The position numbers and the translations under genes are program-made. 64,000 bases of DNA from Flavobacterium sp. NG2 (GTDB taxonomy: Bacteria > Bacteroidota > Bacteroidia > Flavobacteriales > Flavobacteriaceae), in the NCBI RefSeq assembly GCF_034119845.1, contig NZ_CP139420.1, forward strand, positions 226,001-290,000, written 5' to 3'. Positions 17,982 through 28,427 of this stretch are shown here, in pieces. Positions within the stretch are counted from its first letter, which is position 1; each line of letters opens with the position of its first letter. The notes under the pieces were generated by a model. That model was not told the DNA's origin. It worked only from the letters and a program-made list of their open reading frames with translations, and made no database searches.

Positions 17982-18824
17982 ATGAATGTAACTGACTATA
18001 CTTATTTACTAAACAAACCTAACACCATTGCCGAAAGAGAAACGGCGGCGCTGGAGAATGTGTTAGATGAATTCCCATACTTTCAAAGTGCAAGAGCACT
18101 TCGTTTGAAGGGACTTTATAACCAAAATAGTTTTAAGTATAATTATGCTCTAAAAGTAACAGCGGCTCACACTACTGATAGGGGTGTATTGTTTGATTTT
18201 ATTACTTCGGATTCCTTTACTGCTATTCAACGAGATTTATTTGATAAAAAAGCAGATGAACTGTTAAACATAACCGTTATAGACAGTAAAACTGTTTTAA
18301 CAGAACAAAAAATCAAAACCAATACATTAGAAGACTCTATATTAACTTCAATAAAAGAAGCCACTACAGAACAACCCGACAATAAACCTCAAACGACCGA
18401 AGAAAAATTATCACTAGGAACTCCACTTGAATTTGTAAAATCAGAGAAACATTCGTTTCAAGAATGGCTACAGCTTTCCAGAATCCAGCCTATTGTTAGA
18501 GAAAATGACATTTCAACAACACCACAAACAGTAGAAGTAACTGAAGAAAAAAAGAAAAAAGCAGCCATTATCGATAAGTTTATCGAGACGAGTCCCAAAA
18601 TTACTCCAGTCAAAGGCGCAAGTTCACCTAACATACAGATAGACATCAACAAAGAAGACCATTCTTACTTAATGACTGAGACATTGGCAAGGGTTTATTT
18701 AGAACAAAAAAAATATCAAAAAGCAATTCAAGCATATGAAATATTAATTTTGAAATATCCAGAAAAAAGTAGTTTCTTTGCAGACCGTATTTCGGATATA
18801 AAAATTTTACAACAAAATAATTAA
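17982..18824 (+). CDS. TPR-containing protein of the lptE-secG cluster
   Basis: A 280-aa protein without signal peptide. The C-terminal ~55 residues (LARVYLEQKKYQKAIQAYEIL...) form a tetratricopeptide repeat; the N-terminal ~90 residues are conserved-looking helical sequence, and the middle is hydrophilic with a lysine-rich stretch (EEKKKKAAIIDKF). Position between lptE-like and secG with gaps of 54 and 7 bases suggests one operon. The partner is unknown. Confidence 0.7.
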   Translation: MNVTDYTYLLNKPNTIAERETAALENVLDEFPYFQSARALRLKGLYNQNSFKYNYALKVTAAHTTDRGVLFDFITSDSFTAIQRDLFDKKADELLNITVIDSKTVLTEQKIKTNTLEDSILTSIKEATTEQPDNKPQTTEEKLSLGTPLEFVKSEKHSFQEWLQLSRIQPIVRENDISTTPQTVEVTEEKKKKAAIIDKFIETSPKITPVKGASSPNIQIDINKEDHSYLMTETLARVYLEQKKYQKAIQAYEILILKYPEKSSFFADRISDIKILQQNN

Positions 18825-18831
18825 ATATACA

Positions 18832-19155
18832 ATGAGCACATTTTCAATTTTTTTAGTTTTAATCACAATAGTTTGCTTTCTATTGATCGTAGTAATCATG
18901 GTTCAAAACCCTAAAGGGGGTGGATTATCATCTACATTAGCTGGTTCTACTCAAATGGGGGGTGTCCAAAAAACAACTGACTTTTTAGATAAAAGTACTT
19001 GGACATTAGCAACGATCTTAATTGCTTTAATTTTATTATCAAGTTTAAGTTTTACAGGAAGTTTAAGCGACACTGACTCTAAAATCATTGACAATACTGA
19101 AGCTCCTGCAGCACCAGTTCAAAATGCTCCTGCAGCACCAACTCCTGCACAATAA
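18832..19155 (+). CDS. secG: Preprotein translocase subunit SecG
   Basis: A 107-aa protein with two membrane helices (about 3-23 and 55-75) linked by the typical loop VQNPKGGGLSSTLAGSTQMGG. SecG supports SecYE during protein export across the inner membrane. An Ala/Pro-rich tail extends the C-terminus. It starts 7 bases after the TPR gene and ends before a clear terminator. Confidence 0.93.
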   Translation: MSTFSIFLVLITIVCFLLIVVIMVQNPKGGGLSSTLAGSTQMGGVQKTTDFLDKSTWTLATILIALILLSSLSFTGSLSDTDSKIIDNTEAPAAPVQNAPAAPTPAQ

Positions 19156-19175
19156 CAATACAACATCATAAATCA

Positions 19176-19210
19176 AAAATGCCAGCTTGTCAAAGCTGGC
19201 ATTTTCTTTA
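19176..19210 (+). terminator. Terminator after secG
   Basis: Perfect 13-base arms AAAATGCCAGCTT (19176-19188) and AAGCTGGCATTTT (19193-19205) with loop GTCA, followed by CTTTA. It separates secG from groES. Confidence 0.85.
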
Positions 19211-19232
19211 AGAAAAAATGTCAGTCAAAATG

Positions 19233-19256
19233 GAATGGCATAATTTCTGAATGGCA
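19233..19256 (+). promoter_or_regulatory. Direct repeat GAATGGCA upstream of groES
   Basis: GAATGGCA occurs at 19233-19240 and again at 19249-19256, a 16-base period, in the only space available for the groES promoter. The first copy opens a TGGCAT-N5-CTGA string that loosely resembles a sigma-54 -24/-12 element (GG then GA instead of GC 10 bases on). Role inferred. Confidence 0.35.
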
Positions 19257-19292
19257 AAAAGCAAATTAATAATTAATTAAAAATTAAAAATC

Positions 19293-19568
19293 ATGACATT
19301 AAACATTAAACCACTTTCAGACAGAGTGCTGATCGAACCAGTTGCAGCTGAAACTAAGACGGCGTCAGGGATTTTTATTCCAGATACTGCCAAAGAAAAA
19401 CCACAAAAAGGAACTGTTGTAGCCGTTGGTAAAGGCACAAAAGACCACGAAATGACTGTAAAAGTTGGAGACACCGTACTTTACGGAAAATACGCTGGAA
19501 CAGAATTAAAATTAGAAGGTACTGATTACCTGATTATGAGAGAAGACGATATTCTTGCAATAATCTAA
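19293..19568 (+). CDS. groES: Co-chaperonin GroES
   Basis: A 91-aa GroES with the usual start [19 protein letters not shown], the mobile loop region [18 protein letters not shown], and the end [12 protein letters not shown]. It caps the GroEL cavity during folding. The gene is preceded by a terminator and its own regulatory region, and is followed by groEL after 99 bases. Confidence 0.97.
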   Translation: MTLNIKPLSDRVLIEPVAAETKTASGIFIPDTAKEKPQKGTVVAVGKGTKDHEMTVKVGDTVLYGKYAGTELKLEGTDYLIMREDDILAII

Positions 19569-19646
19569 AAAAATTGTTTCAAGTTTCAGGTTTAAAGTTT
19601 CAAGTTTTGAATCCTGAAATAAAACTTTAAACAAAAAAAACATTAA

Positions 19647-21296
<1,650 letters not shown>

Positions 21297-21319
21297 TAAC
21301 ATCTCTTTCTAAATAATAG

Positions 21320-21358
21320 AATCCGTTCAATTTTACTAATTGAACGGATTTTTTTTTA
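21320..21358 (+). terminator. Terminator after groEL
   Basis: Arms AATCCGTTCAA (21320-21330) and TTGAACGGATT (21340-21350) with a 9-base loop, followed by a T run to 21357. Confidence 0.9.
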
Positions 21359-21535
21359 TCCTAAAAACAACAACTTTAAATTTAAACCTTTTATCTTTTT
21401 ACACATCTTACCTTATTAGTTTTTAGCACTATAAATTATATTAAGATTATATTAACAAGAAAACCGATTAAATCAATTTAAATTTACTCTGAAAATAAAA
21501 AAACTACCAATATAAACTATACCCATTTATACCTT

Positions 21536-23902
21536 ATGAAATTAAATATTAGCTTATTTTGCATGCTACTGTTTGCACAATCATACTCTCAAACCAAGAC
21601 CACCTCAAATACTCATGAGAAAATTAAAAGCATTTTAGAAACGTATTTCAAATACGACAGAGAAAACATCCATGTACAGTTCAACAAGGATGTATATGTA
21701 ACCAATGAAGACATCGCTTTTAAAGGTTATGTTTTAAATAAAAATTACGATGCCCCTGATGCAAATACTACTAATGTACAATTAGTAATCTATGATGATC
21801 AAGACCAAATAATTCAAAAACAATTACTCTACACCACTAAAGGTACTTTTTCGGGCGGAATCCATTTGAATAACAAATTCAAATCTGGAACTTACCACTT
21901 TCACTTTTACACAAACTGGATGAATAATTTTAATGAAGATGACTCCTTTACTCAAGCTGTTGAAATCATTAACAAAGACGAACCTTACAACCTAAAATCT
22001 AATGAACCTAATTGGAAAACTGCAACAGTATCAATCTTCCCTGAAGGAGGCAATATTATCGACCAGATAAGCAATACTGTAGGTGTCAAAATAGTAGATT
22101 GCAATCAAAAAGGTATCGAATTACAAGACATACTCATATTAGATTCTAAATCCAATGAGATTTCTCGTTTTAATACAAACAAAATGGGGAATGGAATTTT
22201 TTATTTCATCCCAGAAACAAACGAAACCTACACCCTAAAAGTTACCAACGACAAGCTCAAAATCTCCCAACCTTTACCTATTACAAAGGACACTGGAATC
22301 ACATTGAGTTATAACAATAACCTACCAAAAAACATTCTGGCTGTTGCTGTAAAAACCAATGAAAAAGGATTAGAATTATACAATAATAAAAAGTTTATCT
22401 TACTGATTCACCAAAATGCTCAATCCGTTCAAAAAGAATTCACTTTCAAAAATAACGAAACGGAACAAGTTTTGTTATTTGACAAAAAATATTTGGCAAA
22501 CGGTGTAAGCAGCATCCGCCTTATCGACGAAAACCTTAATGAAATAACCGAAAGACTAGTATACCATTATGGTAATGAAAAACCAATCACTACACTTGAA
22601 GCCAAAGCCATTGCAAATGACAGTATTGTTTTATCAGGAAAAACGAATTTAAAACAGGCCAATTTAAGCATTAGTATACTTCCAGGAAACAATAATTGTA
22701 TTCAACAGAAAAAATCGATTCAAGGAACATTTTATCTTAATGCTTACTTAGAAAAACCTATAAAGGACAATTACTTCTATTTTGACCCAACTAACGAAAA
22801 TAGAAAACAAGACATGGAAGCACTAATGCTAAACCAACTTAGAAGTAAATTCTTATGGGACAACTTAAAAAACAAACCCCCTAAAATAAACTTTACGTAC
22901 AACAAAGGAGTAACCATAAGTGGCAAAGTAGAAAAAGAAGTCGGAACAAAGTCGGAATATAAAATTTCACTCATTTCATTAAAAGACAATGTTTTTGAAG
23001 ACACAACTATTGAACCTAATGGAGATTTTAAATTCGAAAACTTTTTTGCTCAAGACTCTACAGTTTTCATTTTGCAAATGGTCAACCAAAAGAATATTGT
23101 AAAATACACCAAAATGCAAGCTCGTGTAAAACCTAATGAGAGTCAATTTATGCTACCTCTTCAATTTGAGAAAAATGTATGTCCTATTGAAAAGAAACCA
23201 GAAAACAATTTCACATTTGCTAAATCTCCTTTTGAAGAAGACATCGTAAACCTGGCCGGGGTAACTATCCAAAACACTTTCAAAAAAGAGGTTTTAACTC
23301 ATGCAAATGAAGTAGGGCTTATGGCTAATGGTTTTAAAATTGAAGATTCAGATTTTGGTACAGTACTAGATTTCCTTTCCCGACAAGGATTTAGAACTGG
23401 AGTAGACCCTGAAGAAAACACCGTCTACATTCGAGGTTCGAGAGATTCTTTTTCAAACGAATCCCCAGCAGTTCTTATTGACAATATCCAACTGTTTGAC
23501 CTCAATCTTCTATTTAGTATGGATATTTCGGAAGTAGATGAAATCTATATTGATAAAACAGGCTCTTCAAATATTTCTGTAAATGCAAGTAGCTCTATTC
23601 AAATTTTCCTTAAAAAGGGAGGAAGTAAAAATGATTATTTCCGAGCAAAGCACACTTCATTGATTGTAACTACTGGGTTCACGAAAGATATTAACTTTAA
23701 AAACGCTGCTTTCGAAACCCAAAAAGAATTCTTTCAATTTGGAACCCTTAATTGGACACCTAGTATAACCGTTAAAGAAAATGCCAACTATACTCTTAAA
23801 CTCCCAAGAGGTGCACAAAAAGAAATTCAAGTTTTAGTAGAAGGATTTTCTGAAGATGGTCAATTAATTTCTGAGATTCAACAAGTACCCGTTCTAGAAT
23901 AA
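21536..23902 (+). CDS. Secreted MG2-like protein with C-terminal TonB-plug-like domain, unknown function
   Basis: A 788-aa protein with a signal peptide (hydrophobic 5-15, ending AQSYS). The region ENIHVQFNKDVYVTNEDIAFKG (about 38-59) resembles the MG2 beta domain of alpha-2-macroglobulins and related surface proteins. Residues about 606-698 (TVLDFLSRQGF ... NTVYIRGSRDSF ... PAVLIDNIQLFDL ... MDISEVDEIYIDK) look like the plug domain of TonB-dependent receptors, but no beta-barrel follows. Several Bacteroidota have such proteins; I do not know a function. Likely periplasmic or at the outer membrane. Flanked by terminators, so monocistronic. Confidence 0.65.
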   Translation: MKLNISLFCMLLFAQSYSQTKTTSNTHEKIKSILETYFKYDRENIHVQFNKDVYVTNEDIAFKGYVLNKNYDAPDANTTNVQLVIYDDQDQIIQKQLLYTTKGTFSGGIHLNNKFKSGTYHFHFYTNWMNNFNEDDSFTQAVEIINKDEPYNLKSNEPNWKTATVSIFPEGGNIIDQISNTVGVKIVDCNQKGIELQDILILDSKSNEISRFNTNKMGNGIFYFIPETNETYTLKVTNDKLKISQPLPITKDTGITLSYNNNLPKNILAVAVKTNEKGLELYNNKKFILLIHQNAQSVQKEFTFKNNETEQVLLFDKKYLANGVSSIRLIDENLNEITERLVYHYGNEKPITTLEAKAIANDSIVLSGKTNLKQANLSISILPGNNNCIQQKKSIQGTFYLNAYLEKPIKDNYFYFDPTNENRKQDMEALMLNQLRSKFLWDNLKNKPPKINFTYNKGVTISGKVEKEVGTKSEYKISLISLKDNVFEDTTIEPNGDFKFENFFAQDSTVFILQMVNQKNIVKYTKMQARVKPNESQFMLPLQFEKNVCPIEKKPENNFTFAKSPFEEDIVNLAGVTIQNTFKKEVLTHANEVGLMANGFKIEDSDFGTVLDFLSRQGFRTGVDPEENTVYIRGSRDSFSNESPAVLIDNIQLFDLNLLFSMDISEVDEIYIDKTGSSNISVNASSSIQIFLKKGGSKNDYFRAKHTSLIVTTGFTKDINFKNAAFETQKEFFQFGTLNWTPSITVKENANYTLKLPRGAQKEIQVLVEGFSEDGQLISEIQQVPVLE

Positions 23903-23930
23903 GGAATGCTAACCGATAAATGAAACTCTA

Positions 23931-23967
23931 AAAAAGGTAGTGACTCAATAAGTCGCTACCTTTTTTT
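23931..23967 (+). terminator. Terminator after the MG2/plug-like gene
   Basis: Arms GGTAGTGACT (23936-23945) and AGTCGCTACC (23951-23960) with one T-G pair, A run before and seven T after (bidirectional). Confidence 0.8.
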
Positions 23968-24000
23968 CTACATCAAGCCTCAAATACTATCAGAATTCAC

Positions 24001-24033
24001 AAAAAAATCCGCCCCATAATTGGTGACGGATTC
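24001..24033 (-). terminator. Terminator after the dedA-like gene
   Basis: On the reverse strand, AATCCG...CGGATT arms with GC-rich inner pairs precede a seven-T run (24007-24001). It lies 27 bases beyond the DedA stop. The stem has one or two mismatches. Confidence 0.6.
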
Positions 24034-24059
24034 AATAAATTAAAACTTTATAATATATC

Positions 24060-24743
24060 TTACTCTTCTTGAGAAGGCAATTTTTTAGCAAATTTTAATA
24101 AAACAGGAGACAAGGTTATAAACACAAGACCAATTACAATTACCTCTATATGTTCTTTCAAATCAATTTGATATTGCTCTAATAAAAATCCATATAAATA
24201 ATGCCCGGAAAAGATTAAAGTAAACGACCAAAGAAAAGAGCTCACTACATTAAAGAACATAAATTTTTTCTTTTCCATTGTAACTATACCCGCTACAATT
24301 GGAGCGAATGTTCTGAAAATAGGCAAAAATCGAGCAAATATAATCGCTCTACCACCATGTCTTTCAAAAAAATCTTTGGATTGAATTAAATATTTCTTTT
24401 TAAACCAAAAACTATCTTCCTTATTATACAAATAATAACCGCTTTTGGCACCAAACCAATATCCTATAATATTACCTAATATCCCAGCAATTCCAACTAA
24501 AGTTGATAGTAAAAAAACATTGACAAAATCACTTTTAATAAAAAATATATTTTCTATCAATTCACGATTGTAGATACCTGCAAGAAAAAGCAAACTATCA
24601 CCCGGTAAAAAGAATCCTGCAAAAAGCCCTGTTTCCGCAAAGACGATAAACAACACTATATAAATACCCATTTTTATTCCATTTATATCAAAATGGATAT
24701 AAAAAAGAGGGTCTATTAAATTTTTCCAATCAAAGCTATTCAT
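24060..24743 (-). CDS. DedA/VTT-domain membrane protein
   Basis: A 227-aa integral membrane protein. The motif FARFLPIFRTFAPIVAG (about 136-152) is the DedA signature, with the charged re-entrant segment ETGLFAGFFLPGDSLLF near the N-terminus. DedA proteins act in undecaprenyl-phosphate or phospholipid flipping and membrane homeostasis. Four to five helices are apparent. A hydrophilic end SQEE closes the protein. Monocistronic. Confidence 0.87.
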   Translation of the reverse strand: MNSFDWKNLIDPLFYIHFDINGIKMGIYIVLFIVFAETGLFAGFFLPGDSLLFLAGIYNRELIENIFFIKSDFVNVFLLSTLVGIAGILGNIIGYWFGAKSGYYLYNKEDSFWFKKKYLIQSKDFFERHGGRAIIFARFLPIFRTFAPIVAGIVTMEKKKFMFFNVVSSFLWSFTLIFSGHYLYGFLLEQYQIDLKEHIEVIVIGLVFITLSPVLLKFAKKLPSQEE

Positions 24744-24946
24744 TGTCGATTTTTTAAGGCTAAAATATTTGCGTGAAAGTAAGTATAATTTAGCTTATCA
24801 ACAATTTATTATGTGGTTTTAAAATTAAATTAACGAATAAAGCAGTTTCTCATTTATCAATTCTTCTTTTTACAAACCAATTATCTTCTAGAGAGAAAAA
24901 TAACACTTAATCCGAGACTATTTATAAATATTTAGTAGCAAAAAAA

Positions 24947-25462
24947 TCAATCCACTTTGAACCAGCTAGAATACATGACGTAATTATTAGAAATACGTTC
25001 AATTTCTCCTGCAAAATTAGATTTATCTATATCTTTTACTTTCTTAGCTGGAACACCTGCCCAAATAGAACCCGAACTAATAACGGTATTTTGAGTTACT
25101 ACCGCACCTGCCGCGACAATTGAATTACTTTCAACAATACAATTATCCATAACAATCGCTCCCATTCCTACCAATACATTATCTTGAATCGTACAGCCAT
25201 GAACAATGGCATTATGACCAATTGACACATTGTTACCAATAATTGTTGGGTATTTTTGATAGGTACAATGAATAACTGCACCATCTTGAATATTTACTTT
25301 ATTGCCAATGGAAATAGCGTTAACATCACCACGGATTACTGCATTGAACCAAACGCTGCAAGACTCACCAAAAACAACATCACCTACAATGGTGGCGTTT
25401 TCGGCAATATAGCAATCCTCTGGTATTTGTGGTGTTTTACCATTAACCGATTTAATCAACAT
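24947..25462 (-). CDS. Gamma-carbonic anhydrase family protein
   Basis: A 171-aa left-handed beta-helix (hexapeptide repeat) protein. The three zinc histidines follow the gamma-CA spacing: H65, H83 and H88 (VIHCTYQ and IGHNAIVHGC). The family includes YrdA and CaiE-like proteins; many bind metal but show weak or no carbonic anhydrase activity. It follows the PorP/SprF-like gene by 14 bases and probably shares its transcript, though no functional link is known. Confidence 0.85.
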   Translation of the reverse strand: MLIKSVNGKTPQIPEDCYIAENATIVGDVVFGESCSVWFNAVIRGDVNAISIGNKVNIQDGAVIHCTYQKYPTIIGNNVSIGHNAIVHGCTIQDNVLVGMGAIVMDNCIVESNSIVAAGAVVTQNTVISSGSIWAGVPAKKVKDIDKSNFAGEIERISNNYVMYSSWFKVD

Positions 25463-25476
25463 AACAATGATAAAAT

Positions 25477-26454
25477 TTAATTAATTGCAGGACATTTACA
25501 TTCGTACTTAGCACGCTTGCAGAATAAATTCAACCCTAAAGTAATTTGATGATATCCTCCATTATCAAACTTAACCGCACCCGAAAGATGAGAATAAGTA
25601 TAAGCAAACATGAAGTTATTATAATTAAGCCCCACAATTGGAGTTATATATTGTAGATGCTGCGAAGAATTTAGAGCATCAATACTTCTTCGATAAGATA
25701 AACCGCCCCAAAGGGTTCCAAAATCCATCGCTTTATATGCCTTAATATTCAAATCAAAAGATTTTTCTTTTGTTTTATCAGTATACTGAAGTAAAACCGA
25801 TGGCTCCCATAAAATGGCATCCTCGTTCCCAAAAATATATCCTGCACTTAAAAGATATTTTCTAAGATTATCACTTTCAAATTCGGTATAAATATCTCTT
25901 CTTGTTTCCATTAAATTCTTGATAGTAGCATGAGCATAAAAATCTAAGTAATTATAGGATGCCCCTATGTCAAAATTAGGATAAGAATCCTTTTGTACAA
26001 TTGTTCCGTTAATAATGGGATCAAACTGTGACGAATTTCTAAACGAAGTCTCATCTAATTGACTCTGAATCAAACCAGCACTAATACCAAAAGACAATTG
26101 ATTCAAATCAACTTCATCTCTCGAAAACATTAAATGATACGCATAGGTTAGCTTAATTCCTTTTTGAGAATGATAGCCATTTTTATCATTAAACAATATA
26201 ATACCCGCACCAGCCTTCTCACTTACTCTCCCATTAAAACTCAATGTTTGAAGTTCTGGAGCATCATTTTGCCCAAACCATTGTTTACGAGCTGTCAACC
26301 TTACTTTGGCACAATTTGCCGCACCAGCCATTGACGGATGAATTAAATAGTAATTGTCGGATAAATAATCTGAATAAACTGCAATTCCTTCTTGAGCAAA
26401 GGAATAACTAGTTATCAAGAACAATACTAAAACAATCTTAATTTTTGAAAACAT
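25477..26454 (-). CDS. PorP/SprF family type IX secretion membrane protein
   Basis: A 325-aa outer-membrane beta-barrel protein with signal peptide (ending SYSFAQE). The motif YLIHPSMAGAANCAKVRLTARKQW is characteristic of the PorP/SprF family. In F. johnsoniae SprF is needed for export of SprB, and most relatives sit next to a giant adhesin gene that they help anchor or secrete. No adhesin gene is adjacent here, so this is an orphan family member with unknown cargo. Confidence 0.85.
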   Translation of the reverse strand: MFSKIKIVLVLFLITSYSFAQEGIAVYSDYLSDNYYLIHPSMAGAANCAKVRLTARKQWFGQNDAPELQTLSFNGRVSEKAGAGIILFNDKNGYHSQKGIKLTYAYHLMFSRDEVDLNQLSFGISAGLIQSQLDETSFRNSSQFDPIINGTIVQKDSYPNFDIGASYNYLDFYAHATIKNLMETRRDIYTEFESDNLRKYLLSAGYIFGNEDAILWEPSVLLQYTDKTKEKSFDLNIKAYKAMDFGTLWGGLSYRRSIDALNSSQHLQYITPIVGLNYNNFMFAYTYSHLSGAVKFDNGGYHQITLGLNLFCKRAKYECKCPAIN

Positions 26455-26582
26455 AGAAAATATTTTTTTTTACTGAATGAGTATATTTAATCACTTAAAA
26501 AACAATTGCTCGACAAACATAAAATAAAGTTAATTTATTTAATAATATTCCAAATATAACCAAACATAGAAAATAACTTTAG

Positions 26583-26590
26583 TAAATTTG
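26583..26590 (+). promoter_or_regulatory. -7 box of the nifU-like gene
   Basis: TAAATTTG matches TAnnTTTG 16 bases before the ATG at 26607. No TTTG -33 box is obvious. Confidence 0.35.
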
Positions 26591-26606
26591 TAAAAATTTA
26601 TTAATC

Positions 26607-27500
26607 ATGACAAAAGTTCTCATTAAAGAAACACAAAATCCAACTATATTAAAATTTGAACTTGACGATTTCATTACAAAAAATGAAAATTTCGAATTCA
26701 AAAACATTGATGAAGCCAAAGCTTCCCCTCTTGCACAACAATTGTTTTACCTTCCTTTTGTTAAAACGGTTTATATCTCAGGAAATTTCATCGCAATTGA
26801 AAAATTTAGCATTGTAGAATGGGACGATGTTAAAGAAGCTGTTGCTGAACAAATTGAAGAGTTCATCGCCAATGGTGGTACTATCATCAATATTGACGAA
26901 AACAAACCTAAAAAACAGCCTATAACGGTATACGGAGAAACCACTCCAAATCCTGCTGCATTAAAATTTGTAGTAAGTAGAATGTTGACAAAGAACGCTG
27001 TTGAATTCAAAAACATCGATCAAACTGAAGCTTCACCATTAGCTAAAGAATTATTCAAATATGCCTATGTAAAAGAAGTTTTTATCGACGAAAATTATAT
27101 TTCGGTAACAAAATATGACTTTATCGGCTGGGACGAAATTACATTAGAATTAAGAACCTTCATCAAAGAATATATTGAAAATGGAGGGACTGTTTTAGAC
27201 GAAAATTTCATTCCAAACACCATAAAAGACGAAGCTACCAAAGAAGCTAATTTTGATTCATTAGATGAAACGTCACAAAAAATCATCAATATCTTAGAAG
27301 AATTTGTAAAACCAGCAGTTGCTGCTGATGGTGGAAACATTGCCTTTGACTCTTATGACGAAACAACTGGAACGGTAAAAGTAATTCTTCAAGGTGCTTG
27401 CAATGGCTGTCCTTCTTCTACATTTACATTAAAGAGCGGAATTGAAAACATGTTAAAAAGCATGTTGAATGACGAAAGACTAAACGTAGAGTCTATCTAA
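26607..27500 (+). CDS. Nfu-type Fe-S scaffold protein with duplicated N-domain
   Basis: A 297-aa protein. Residues about 1-95 and 105-195 are two copies of the Nfu N-terminal domain (compare EFKNIDEAKASPLAQQLF with EFKNIDQTEASPLAKELF). The C-terminal ~80 residues are the NifU-like domain with GACNGCPSS, whose CxxC binds a 4Fe-4S cluster for delivery to client proteins. Single N-domain proteins are the usual form; the duplication is common in Bacteroidota as far as I remember. Ends before a terminator. Confidence 0.9.
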   Translation: MTKVLIKETQNPTILKFELDDFITKNENFEFKNIDEAKASPLAQQLFYLPFVKTVYISGNFIAIEKFSIVEWDDVKEAVAEQIEEFIANGGTIINIDENKPKKQPITVYGETTPNPAALKFVVSRMLTKNAVEFKNIDQTEASPLAKELFKYAYVKEVFIDENYISVTKYDFIGWDEITLELRTFIKEYIENGGTVLDENFIPNTIKDEATKEANFDSLDETSQKIINILEEFVKPAVAADGGNIAFDSYDETTGTVKVILQGACNGCPSSTFTLKSGIENMLKSMLNDERLNVESI

Positions 27501-27556
27501 ATCAAAAAACTGTTTTAGATATTAAAAATGTATCTTTACTTTTGAAATACAAAATC

Positions 27557-27585
27557 AAAACCTTCTCTTGTAGAAGGTTTTTTAT
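27557..27585 (+). terminator. Terminator after the nifU-like gene
   Basis: Arms AAAACCTTCT (27557-27566) and AGAAGGTTTT (27572-27581), loop CTTGT, then T-rich. It ends 11 bases before the mscS-like ATG, which argues against an earlier TTG start at 27542. Confidence 0.75.
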
Positions 27586-27595
27586 TAGTAATAAA

Positions 27596-28423
27596 ATGAA
27601 ATTAGACCCAAATTACATCGCCAACTATAGCAATAATTTAATCAACGAAATCATTGCCTATTCTCCCAAACTAATCTCTGCTTTTATTATTCTTTTCATC
27701 GGATTATATGCTATCCGAATAATCAATAGATTGGTCCGAAAAATAATGTTGAAAAGAAAATTCGACACAACTCTGACGCAATTTACAGCGGATATTCTTC
27801 TTTGGGCACTACGTGTTTTATTATTTATTACTTTCATTTCAAAACTAGGCATCGAAACCTCTTCTTTCGTAGCAATTCTAGGAGCAATGGGGCTTGCTGT
27901 TGGCTTATCACTTCAGGGTTCCTTATCAAATTTTGCAGGCGGAATGTTGATTATTATGTTTAAACCCTTTAAAGACGGGGATTTGATCGAAGCACAAGGA
28001 ATGATTGCAACGGTGAGTGAAATTCAAATTTTTGTAACCAAATTAATTACAGCCAACAATCAGGTGGTTTTTATTCCAAATGGGATTCTATCGAATGGCA
28101 TTATCACCAACTATTCTATGCTTGGCTGTCGTAGAGCCGATTTGACTTTTGCTATTTCCTATGATGCTGACATTAAAAAAGCTAAGGATATTATAATGGA
28201 TTTATTAATTAATAACCCTAATGTATTAAAAAATCCAAAGCCAGATGTATTTGTAAAAAACCTAACCGATAGCGCCATTGAACTTGCGGTAAGGCCATGG
28301 GCCAACAATGCTGATTATGGAATTGTTTTTACAGAAACACTAGAGAATTGCAAAAATGCATTAGACAATGCTGGAATTCCTTTTCAACCATTTGTTAAAG
28401 AAAAGTCTGCTAGCAATTCCTAG
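27596..28423 (+). CDS. MscS-family mechanosensitive channel
   Basis: A 275-aa protein with three N-terminal membrane helices and the MscS pore helix region (AILGAMGLAVGLSLQGSLSN) followed by the beta domain (FAGGMLIIMFKPFKDGDLI). It opens under membrane tension to release osmolytes. I chose ATG 27596 (MKLDPNYIANYSNN); the frame is open to a TTG at 27542, but that start lies inside the terminator stem. Size is normal for a small MscS. Convergent with tsaB, 4 bases apart. Confidence 0.92.
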   Translation: MKLDPNYIANYSNNLINEIIAYSPKLISAFIILFIGLYAIRIINRLVRKIMLKRKFDTTLTQFTADILLWALRVLLFITFISKLGIETSSFVAILGAMGLAVGLSLQGSLSNFAGGMLIIMFKPFKDGDLIEAQGMIATVSEIQIFVTKLITANNQVVFIPNGILSNGIITNYSMLGCRRADLTFAISYDADIKKAKDIIMDLLINNPNVLKNPKPDVFVKNLTDSAIELAVRPWANNADYGIVFTETLENCKNALDNAGIPFQPFVKEKSASNS

Positions 28424-28427
28424 AAAA

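Noticed and set aside
27542..27595. Upstream TTG start for the mscS-like gene
   Set aside because: The extra 18 codons overlap the terminator stem of the preceding gene, and ATG 27596 gives a normal MscS N-terminus.
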